From Hymenolepis diminuta (lineage: Eukaryota > Platyhelminthes > Cestoda > Cyclophyllidea > Hymenolepididae): a stretch of 64,000 bases of DNA. The stretch spans positions 1,866,611-1,930,610 of the forward strand of contig CAADRB010000024.1 in NCBI GenBank assembly GCA_900708905.1, written 5' to 3'. Numbering within the stretch: position 1 is the stretch's first letter; every line of letters starts with the position of its first letter. Positions 25,043 to 35,100 of the stretch are shown piece by piece. The translations under genes were made by a program, and so were the position numbers. The notes under the pieces are model-generated. The model searched no databases, was not told where the DNA came from, and saw only the letters and a list, made by a program, of their open reading frames with translations.

Positions 25043-26940
25043 CTACGCGATGACCTTCATAGCTCATTAATGACCTTGTACAGTTGCAGCCAATGAGTGG
25101 AGAAACTGGCGCCGATTTCGATCAGTTTGCTTGCATTTGAGGCGAATTATTTTCTAGAGTGATTTATTTATAATTTGTCAATTTTGATATGAGCTAATAA
25201 GACAGATAAAAGAGGCGTTGAAAATGTCAAAATAACTTAAGTTTTGAGTATAACCCTCTTTAAAAGCTTTTTCGGACAATTCGACTAATGTTCTGCCTCT
25301 CTAGTAGAGTATTTGTTAAAAGTCAATGTAATGTTTATAAATTTTTTTTGCAACTTGATTCAAAATAAACAAAAACAGTAATTTACTCTACAAACCATTT
25401 ATTAAAATATTTAAACTATCATCAATTAATTGATTATAAAGCCATTATTAGTTAAGTCTATTTAATGCAGTTACATTTACGGGGCAGACGTTTCACTATT
25501 CTGGCGATTCAACTTTAAAATGCTAATTAATGTGCATTAATAAAATCATTTTTTAGTTAATTTTGTGCAGCATTTCACCCTGATGGTAGAAATCGATCAA
25601 ATTCCCATGAAAATACCGAAATATCACCATGCTTTAGTAAAATTACAGACGAAATTCAGCATTTTGAAATTCGTGTAAGCAATTCACCCTAAATTTCAGA
25701 GAAATTGTGACATCCAATAGTAATCATATCTGACAACGCGTTAGCTTCAGACATACTCATCTATAGTTAAGATCAATCAAATTTGAACAGCGTTTACTGT
25801 TTATATGGAAATTAATTCCAAAGGATAATAATAATTTTGCCCGAAAATCATTCATGAAATCCTCGACAATTTGTTAGAGGGAACTGCGGCTCATTCTGCT
25901 ATACGTAGGAAAAATAATATTTTCTCCATTATAATTCTCATATATAAGAATCCCTATTTTCCATCTTTTAATACCTGCTTCTTTTAATTTCCCTTATTTC
26001 GAGCGAATTTATTTACATTTTCGTTATAAATGGAGCATAAGATAAACTGATTTATCGATACGAAAACGTGCGTCTTATTTTGAAATGGTGGTTTGGATCG
26101 TTTTGTATTATGATGCTGTGCAATGTCTCAGGGAATCTAAAAGTTGATCACGCTATCGTACAGAAATGAGCTGATTATAACACTTTTAAACTAGGAATTT
26201 CATAATCGAGACGATCTATGGACTACAATTTGGCAGATTTATATTGGCTAACATTGTCGTGTAAAATACGTTGAGTGTCTAATATAACAGTTTTCTAGAT
26301 AAAATCAAAATAAAACAACTAACTTCAACGCTGCATGATTTTACCGTCTTGCAATGGATCACTATATTAAATAAGCTATTCTCTATATATATCAACTTAA
26401 ATTATATATTGATTTAATATTTGAGCTTAGGATAAGTTTACAACTTATAGTTAATTTGTCTGAATTTATTTTTATTTATGCAGATTCCCAAATATTCTAA
26501 ACAGAGCTACACACGAAGAAGAGTGAACGGAATATCAAGCTATATCATATATTAATAGAAAAGGTTAGAAAAGGTGAACCAATAAAATTTAGAAGTACAT
26601 CAACGATGAAATTCATCATTTTATTTATCATAAGAAAACATAAATAATTTAAAAGATTTACTCATGTGAAAATTTTTACAGGTTAATACCAAACTGATGC
26701 AGTTTTGTAGAAAAATAACCTCAGTTATTACTCTTTTCTAAATGTTCAAAATCGAAAAAAATGAAAAAAAAATGGAGAATTTATCAGAATCTTACTGATT
26801 CACAAGCTTAAATTATGTGATCAGTGAAGAAAAAACCGTTTAGTTAAATTTATTTTAAAAGTCATCTCAGGATTTTGAACTGTAGGGAATTTACACTTCT
26901 TCATGTAATTGTTTATCATTTCTGTAATAATGTTGGGCCA
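25043..26940. other. Intergenic, AT-rich, no gene seen
   Basis: This contains the 3' UTR of the PH-domain gene up to about 25390 and then featureless AT-rich DNA with many stops in all frames. I see no repeat copy and no coding segment. Confidence 0.6.
25364..25369 (+). terminator. Polyadenylation signal candidate, PH-domain gene
   Basis: AATAAA 322 bp after the stop codon at 25042, preceded by a T-rich run at about 25340. It is the first canonical hexamer I see downstream and would give a 3' UTR of roughly 340 bp. Confidence 0.45.
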
Positions 26941-27243
26941 AATCAATCAAACAAATGGAATAAATCAAGTCACTCATGTCGTCAGATCAGTTCAGAGGTG
27001 GCAGACAAGCTACACTTAATTTATTAATAAGTAAATTAGATTTATGTACAAAGCGTTTCTTCGTTGGACGTTGGTCATGTCTCGTCGTCGGAGTCTTGGC
27101 ACTATGATAGAACCCGTTAAGGTATCTATGTACAAATACATAAACACACAGTGGGACCGCCTGTGGACACTGTAGTGAAGATCTTATCGCCAGTCAATCA
27201 TTTCTAATCGCCAGGAGATGATAGACATCTGTTGGCTGTGACA
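26941..27243 (+). repeat. LTR-like repeat, copy 3
   Basis: Same family and orientation as 22984-23258 and 27751-28059. It shows the landmark order GATCAGTTCAGAGGTGGCAG, TTTATTAATAAGTAAATTAG, TTTCTTCGTTGGACGT, GTGGGACCGCCTGTGG, TTTCTAATCGCCAGG, GACATCTGTTGGCTGTGAC. Paired with copy 4 it flanks about 0.5 kb of unrelated DNA. Confidence 0.65.
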
Positions 27244-27750
27244 ATTTCATTAGCATTTATATCAGTAGAAACTTATGATCGCGCTCTGTAATATTGGTTT
27301 CACTTTGGTCTACCTTAAAAGTAATTTAAAGAGGGAAAGTCTCTTACAAGTATTTATTCAAATAAGAGATAATAGATGTTTTATGACTCTTCTATTATTG
27401 TCCCTATCCACTGACTCTAAGGCCAACTATTTAAACGCAAGACTCAAAATAGAGTACAATATTATCCAAAGTCCTAATCATTATCATGGACATTTATTTT
27501 AAAGACTGTGTACAAATTATCAATCAACAAAAATATGAATTTATTTGAGCCTTAATTTCATTACATTTATTCGTATCATTAAAAGTATGCCCATTTGCCA
27601 ATTTTGCGATCAGCGTACATAAAAGGATATTCTAAATTCGCTTTCTGCGCTTGATGGACGATTTAAATTTCTTTGTCGACTAATGGTATATTCGTGAAAG
27701 GCTTCTTTAAAGTGTCCTAAGTATCCGATAGAGTATGTGTAATAACGTAG
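27244..27750. other. 0.5-kb spacer between two direct LTR-like repeats
   Basis: Flanked by LTR-like copies 3 and 4 in direct orientation, giving a unit of about 1.1 kb in total. The spacer has a 75-codon frame (27275-27502) with no resemblance to gag or pol. I see no clear primer-binding site after the first repeat. Just before the second there is only a short purine-rich GTAGGGGA. It may be the interior of a miniature LTR element or simply DNA between two solo LTRs. Confidence 0.4.
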
Positions 27751-28059
27751 GGGATCTATCGGACCCCATTCATCGAATAGATGGAATAAGTCAAATCGCC
27801 CATGTCGCCAGATCAGTTCGGAGGTGGCAGGTAAGCCACCCCCAATTTAGTAATAAGTAAATTATGTTTATATACAAAACATTTCTTCATTAAACATCAG
27901 TCATGTCTCATTGGTGTCTCAGCGTGATGACCGACATCTGTTTAGGTATCTATGTGCAAATACACAGCGGGACCACCTGTGGACATTATAGTTTAGGTCT
28001 TTTCGCCAGTCAATCATTTCTAATCGTCATGTGTTGATAGACAGCTGCTGGTTATGGCA
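27751..28059 (+). repeat. LTR-like repeat, copy 4
   Basis: It begins near GGGGATCTATCGGACCCC and continues through AATAGATGGAATAAGTCAAA, CAGATCAGTTCGGAGGTGG, AAGCCACCCCCAATTTAGTA, CAGCGGGACCACCTGTGG and TTTCTAATCGTCATGTGTTG to about GGTTATGGC. It keeps the outer start that is also visible in the inverted copy at 23418-23531, so it helps define the left end of the family. Confidence 0.65.
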
Positions 28060-28790
28060 GTATGTAAAAGAATTAAGGTTTAATATGCTTGAAAATTATA
28101 TAGAAGAAATATTTTAAAAAACCATAACACGGATTTACACCATCTAAAAAAACAGCTTTTGAATCATTTTCAACGAAAAAATAAATAACTATAGACATAC
28201 TTTTAATTTGGACGTTATATATCACTATTTTTCTGCTCCGTTTGAATTTCTTAAATATTAAAGACAATTTTTGGGAAAAAATGCAAAGCAATTTAGGAAA
28301 TAGCATCCTTTAACATATTACATATATATCATGCACTATTTACAACTATATCCAGCCATTAAGTTTGTTCTTATGAAATAATTTTCACGGATTTTAAACA
28401 TATATAGCCTTTAATGATAATGCATTCCCGATCTGGGAATGAAATGCACGTGCCATTATAACTTGAAAGAAATTTGCCTTAAAAGTAATAAAGAATATAG
28501 TTCCTACATTATATTAAATTAAAACCTTAATATAAGTCCGACTACATAAAGGTCTTTGACAGAATGGGTGGGTGTATATTCTAAAGTTATAATTCTGGTC
28601 AAATAGCTTAGAAGAAATAATGTGGTTATTTTTTAAATTGGTGCAAATTACCGTATCATCATTTTGTTAACAGTTATTAGTTCCGATATATTAGTCTTAT
28701 GTCTGACTAATTACACGCGTCACAGATTGGCGCGCTGCGTAAATTGGTGTGCGCAAAAACCGTTGATCGTTGGAATTATATTTAATAGAA

Positions 28791-29015
28791 ATGGTAAGCG
28801 CATATAGTCTAGATGGAGTTATAACCATCGGATTACTCTTTATCTGCGCGTGTGCTTACATGCGTAGGGTAACGAAACTCCGAAACTGGATGTTCTCGGA
28901 AAACAAAGGCTTCTGGGGAATTTTGTACAAATCCGCCGTAATTGGCATTCGCCTGCATATCCTAGTCTCTCTTTCTTGTTTTTTGATGGCCTGTTACCTT
29001 CTTTTTTTCCGCTGA
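28791..29015 (+). CDS. TMEM167B: Kish-B / TMEM167B small Golgi membrane protein
   Basis: An intronless 74-residue protein, the same length as vertebrate TMEM167B as I recall it. It matches that paralogue more closely than TMEM167A: YSLDG near the N-terminus, LLFICACAY in the first membrane segment, the SENKGFWGILYKSAVIGIRL loop, and a second membrane segment ending in LFFR. Two hydrophobic segments (about residues 9-25 and 51-72) frame a basic loop. The family is needed for the secretory pathway at the Golgi; the mechanism is not known. I chose the ATG at 28791 because it gives family length; the upstream in-frame codons lack an ATG. GTAAGC right after the ATG looks like a splice donor, but the frame reads straight through with good family similarity. 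COG8 starts 97 bp after the stop. Confidence 0.92.
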   Translation: MVSAYSLDGVITIGLLFICACAYMRRVTKLRNWMFSENKGFWGILYKSAVIGIRLHILVSLSCFLMACYLLFFR

Positions 29016-29067
29016 TTTATTTGAAAATATAATTTGTTGTATATTCCGATCTTTTTGCCATTCTTTA

Positions 29068-29112
29068 CGATAGTTCGTATTTTAATTGAATTTATTTTAA
29101 CAGATTCAGATA
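29068..29112 (+). promoter_or_regulatory. Splice-acceptor-like site just before COG8 start
   Basis: The 97-bp gap between TMEM167B and COG8 ends in a T-rich tract (TTTTAATTGAATTTATTTTAA) followed by CAG at 29101-29103, 9 bases before the ATG at 29113. A second AG lies at 29108-29109. No canonical AATAAA is present in the gap. This is what one would expect of a spliced-leader trans-splice acceptor in a compact flatworm transcription unit, or of a 5' UTR intron. Confidence 0.45.
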
Positions 29113-32100
29113 ATGAACGATGAACTTGAAGTAGAGACTCACGATTTTGAGGAAAAGATTGAAATTGAAAAGTTAATTCAAATGTTGTTACTCTCATCTG
29201 ATGTGGGAAGTTCAGTATCTTCTGATCCTCAATTTGTTGAAGCCATCAGAAAACTCTCCAAGTTGCGATTAGATGAATTAGCCTCCACACCACAGCGTAT
29301 TCAGAGAGAAGAGGATAGTATTCGACACAAGACTGAACAATTGGCTGTTGAAAATTATCCGATTTTTCTCGCCAATGCCAACACAAGTCGTGAGGTTCAT
29401 CGGGAATTCATGTCTATTTCTGATTCGAATGAAAATTTAATCTCAAGTATCGCTGGGGTATCTGGTGTAGCACAGACTATATTTGATAACATTGGTAAGA
29501 ATGCTTCAGCTTTCCGAACTTCTGCTAAAGCTGTCCAAAAATGCACTCAGGTATATTGTTTGTAGTGCCTTTTCTAATCCCTAATTAGATTTCAGATTTC
29601 TTAGAACTTCCTCAATTAATGGAAACCTGTATTCAAAATGGACACTATCAAGATGCTCTAAACATCTTGAATCATACCAAACAGATGACAAAGAAATATG
29701 GAAGAACCGTTCCCATTGTGCGTATTGTTGGTTATCAAGCCAAAGAAATCAGCGGTCAGCTCTTTAGTCAGCTTTGTAAACAACTCAGAGAACCAATTAC
29801 TCTCCCAGTTTGCCTTAAAGTAACATAATTTTCGTTGTCTATTTCATTATTAAACTAGGTAGTAATTTATCTACGACAATTAGAGGCTTTTACGGAACAA
29901 GAACTTCGGTTAAATTTCCTTCAAGCTCGAGGACTTTGTATTAAAGACCAGCTGGAAGTTGCTTTGGCAAAACCAATTGGCGTATCGAATTTCGATGCAA
30001 AATCGGCTCACATATCAGTCTATCAACAGGCTGAGTATAAGGCTTTCATCGGAGCTATGAGAAGGATTGAGGTTACTCGGGTTCAGCTCTTTGATAGTAT
30101 CACTCAGTATCGGTGAGTGCTATCTTTTATCGATTTTTCTGTTTATTTTTTAAAGGTTTAAATCAAAATTCGTATTGTGTATTTCAGCGCTGTGTTCGCG
30201 GATGAAGAAAGCTACTCATCTAAATTACCGGATCCACATCAACAGCCTGGTCTCGCTGATATTTCTCCCCTCTATCTAGATGAGTCAACTCGGAACCTGC
30301 GTTACCTAGCCACCAATCAAATTGATGACCTTGGTCCTTGTAATGAAGGGAGTCTTTTCCATTCCTGGCTGGTGCGACAAATCGGGATTTTCTTGGATGG
30401 ACTTTCTGGTGATCTCAATGTCATGCTCAATCTTCCCCGTTTTACGGCTTCAGAGATTAGTGATCGAATCCAGTTAGCGATGGCTAACGATGCTATAAAC
30501 CTCGACGTTGTTGATACATCAACTGCTTTTCAACAGATCCATTCAATAATGACTCAAGCTTTCTACTTTGGTCGGTCGTTTGCTCGAATCGGTTGTGACT
30601 TTAGAGCTCATTTAGGTTCCTTGTTTTCGCGGTATATTCTCACTTACTTCGAGGTGAGTTTCGATTTGTGAACTTATATCGATTTCCAAGACTCTAATGA
30701 GTAATGCGCTAACGGAATTCGGTGTCGTGATCGAACTCTGGCCTTGGGAACTTGTGGAACCGTCTTTTCTGTCATCTCAGTCCAGAGAGGGAAATCCTGA
30801 GGAATTACAAGCTCCCTTTGAGATTGCTCGGCATCCTGCTATTGCCTTCTTCTGCAATCGAGTTCTTTCGGCCTTCAATGGGCTACGTATATGCTGTCCT
30901 GTTACCGTTAGAGATGGGTATGTTGACTTCATAAATTGGACTCTTTAAGTCGCTTAATACTTGCGGTTTTATTTAACTGCGATCTATGTTCAAAGATACA
31001 GGTACTTTTTGTCTCCTTATGGCTGTGGTATTCGAATCATAAAATGTGACAAAACAATACACTGTAATACATAATCTTGCGGAAAATATCGAAGCACGGT
31101 AATCCATACTTACCTCAGTTTTAGAGTCGTTAAGTTTTCCATCGTCTCAAATTTCATTTAATCACTTCATCACTCATCCTACGTACGTGTTAGTACAAAT
31201 GTCTTAGCCACCATTTCTTTTTTTAAGTAACATTTAGTAAAAACCAACCGCTTGGCTTATAATTCTTGCAGTGATTTACCATGGTACTCCTTTCGTTGGC
31301 CCGTTTATTATGCTGAAAATCACTCATTTAACTGCATTCAGGAATTTGTAAGGTACGAGTAGCGTTTGATGCTTTGTCACTTAAAGTTAACCTAAGTTCT
31401 GTTCTTTGTTATCCGAACTCGCGGTGCGGTAAGTAGGCCTGAAGTTCACATACGCAAGATTTCGCTGTGAATCAATGGAGCGTAAATTAGAAACAGTTTG
31501 TTAAGAACTTTCTTTTCATACTTACCATTAATGTAGCTTGTAAAATGCTCACATCTAACTACAGACACAGTAATGGAGGCCTTAGATCTGCTATATCAGT
31601 AAGGCAAGAGGTGGATTTTCTGCGAAATTTGCTTGGTTCAGACATTTGTTAGAGAGTTTGTTTGTCGATATAATCGCCGCTATTTGGGTCTCACATCTTT
31701 CGATAGACTTAAATAAGGTTATTATCGATAAACCAATTTAACACTGCTCTAGGTCAAGTATGTGACTCTTCTGCACCATGTCAAATTCCGCCTAATTCCG
31801 TGTTCTAGCGCCCTAACTATCTCTTGCTCCATATATAGGTAAAGATAGTTCTTGAACTACTTGATTCTAATTATTTGTCTTTTTCACACCTAGCACAATT
31901 TGTAGGATTCTTTCCTATCTGTACTTATAATTTTACACCATTTTAATTAGCAAAATAGCTAATGGTCGTAGTAATTGTTTTGTATTTTCAATTCCGTTTC
32001 TACGTCGAGAATGACGGACAATTTTTACCCAATTATCTGTTTGACGCTTTTTCAAATCTTTGCACATTATCGATCCCAGAATTCGGTTTTGTATTATTCC

Positions 32101-35100
32101 ACGCATCAGAGTGACTGTTGACTTGTGTTCTCTCTATCTTTACTCGCCTTAATGTGCTGTCCCCAAAAAGTGTGGCGCTTCTATGATTGTGTTTATTTTC
32201 AACTATGCCTCGTTTGCTCAACACCTGCCAATTTAGGAAATTCCTTAATATGCGTGTGCTTTTTGCAGTTCTTACTTGATGCAATTCGTTCCTTCCTTTC
32301 CTTCTTACTTCTTATCGCGTTTTTAATGATATTCAATCACATATCCATATCCATATCAAGGCTATTGTGTTTTCATATTTTCGATTTGTAGCGTAAGTGA
32401 GCTAATATAAAATGAAGCAAATGAAATATCACCTGTGTTGTTGATATTTCAACAATATTAGTGTCATTTTGTACCTTTCCTGTTCGTCATTCAGCTAATC
32501 AACTTCATTACTAAGTGACCTTTTCTTTACTTTGATCTTGAAATGTTTTGTAAATTTCACTCATAAAATTACAAGACAATTAATGACAACAACATAGAGC
32601 TCTAAAAGTACGACCGTAAGGGAGGTTGACTCGATTTTGTTCTTTTTAATGTGGGAATTTTGTGGCGAAATGATGGAATAGCAATAAATCCTTTGTAGAT
32701 CAATAGATTAGTAAATAATTTCGTAAAAGAGAAGTTATTATCTGGATATTTTGATCCAAGTGCTGCAAATTTAATAGTTCTGTGGTATTCCTGGTATTCT
32801 AGTAGTTAATTGGAAGGGAATTTAAAATAAACATTGTTTAACGATTTTATATTTTGGATTATTTATCTGGAATAAGTTTCAATCAATATGAGGTTTGAGC
32901 AATTAGATTAGTGCCTGTTCGTTTCTTTTTCAGAAGTGATAGTCCTGTGCGTTAAATATGGTTGTACTAGATGAAGCCTTTTGTGTGCCGATGAGCATTC
33001 CTACTTGTAACATCTTAATTTGCGGGCAGGCGAGGATTACTGCTTAGCCAATCAGAGCACACATTGGAATAATATATTTGGTAGTCTTTTTATCAGACTT
33101 CTTGACCCATTTTTAAATACCTAAATCTGAAACACTGCTACGTCTAATATTTATTTATTCTTCCAGAGTACTCTCAGCCTGTATCCGAACTCTCAACGGT
33201 GCCGCCAACGCAATCGTCTCAGCTCACAAGTCTCGGCAACTAGACAGTCCTACAGCTCGCAATCAAAGTATCCGTTTCGCTTCAGTTTTTGCTCACACCG
33301 CCACCCCACATCTCCTCACCTGTCTGCTTGAGCATATCTTCGGTGGCGATGCAGCATCTCATCTCTGGCAATTGCACCAGGAGAGCGATGAAAATCTAAC
33401 AACCTCTCAACTCATCTCTAGATTCTCCAAAGATGTCTCAGCTCCAATTTTTGACCAGTGGGGCCAACTAGCACATAATCCGTTATGGGAAGGTCAGTCT
33501 GCTGCTTTTGATACAGAGAATGGAAGATATGGTAAAACTTTACAGGCTGCAAAGAAACAGGATACGGTTGAGTCTAAACCTTCAACTGATGCTCAAAATG
33601 AGGCGGTTACTCTGTTGATAAACTCGCCAGCTAGTGAAACTCCCAAAAGTGAGGTGGTTGGGCCTCTTGAACAGTCTGTTCCGGAATCTGCTCCTACTGA
33701 TGAGGTAGAGTTGCCAAAAAATAATGTAGGTATTTCTGATCACTCGCCGCTCGTAAGTGGATCCCCACTCATTCCTACTCTTACTGTTGTTCAGCCAACT
33801 ATGGATCAGCAAACAGTGCCTAAAGAAGAGGAATCACAACTGTCAGCAATCAGTAATGCAAAAGAGACTGATTCAACTTCGGAGCCAGAACAAGAGCTGA
33901 TGGATAAGATTGCTACTTCTGAACTATCTGAACATGGTGAAGGTGAAGGTCAGCTGGATATTGCTTCTATTTCTGGTGTTCAATGTATTTTTGAAAAGCC
34001 ATCTCCTTTGGCTAGTGAGGATCCAATGCTTTCAGGATCAGCATCATTCCTCCTTAAAAGTGGTGAATTAAAGGCTGAACATCAGGAAAATGCAGAACCT
34101 CTAAGCACTTTTAAATCTGAATTCGATGAAGTTAAGGTTGGAAATGAAGAACAACTTATTGAAAGTTCATATCAGACACCATCAACTCAGTATCCTGAAA
34201 CATCTCACAGTTCTTTGGAGACATATACGCTTGCTGAACACGTAGAATCAAATTCAGAAATGAAAGAAGACTTTCTCGAAAGTGAGCATCCAACTGAGCC
34301 CTTGTCAACAAAAATTGAACCTTCACAGCATAGTTTTCAATATTATGTGCCATCTGAATTTGGTACTGGGGTAGAAGTTGGTGACCAAATATACGATAAT
34401 CCAGTTGATGAGAATAGCAGCTCTGGCGTTCTTGATCAAGTTGGGACAACTTCTTTACATGCCACACCAGATTCTGCGGTATTTGAGCAATCCGATGCTA
34501 TGAATTCCGGAATGAAGTCAGTTTCTGATGAAATTCCGTTTTGTCGCGCTAAAACGGAGGATAAACGAGAAGAACAAATAGCTCAAGAATTTGCTACTGA
34601 TCACAGTTCAGTAACAAAACCGATTTCAGATTTGAAGTTTGAGGAATCTGACGAACCTAATTATAAAAGCGATGAAATGAATTATACTGACCAGTCCTGT
34701 TCGCAGGCTGTTAATCCAGAAGTTTCAAATATTGAACCTACTGACTTATCAAGAACTATGGGTCTTGATGAATCTGCTTCAATATTTATGGATCAGTTTG
34801 AAAATGTTCCGAACAATTCATCCAAGACGGAAATGATCTCCGAAGTATATAATGAAGAATACGCCGAATCTAGATCGAAGGTAGAGAACATCAAAATGGA
34901 AGAAGGCACTCTTAATCAAGCAGAAGGAGTTAATGAATTACCAACTATGTTTGATCAAGTCAACCAAGAAATGACGTGCAATACAAGAATGGAAGAAATA
35001 GCAGATGTAAACAAAGAAGTTCCTTTGAAATCTGAACTAAAAGCATCCGTAGGTTCTCTGGAAACGCCTAATGACACTAAAATAGAAGATAGAGAGAAGG

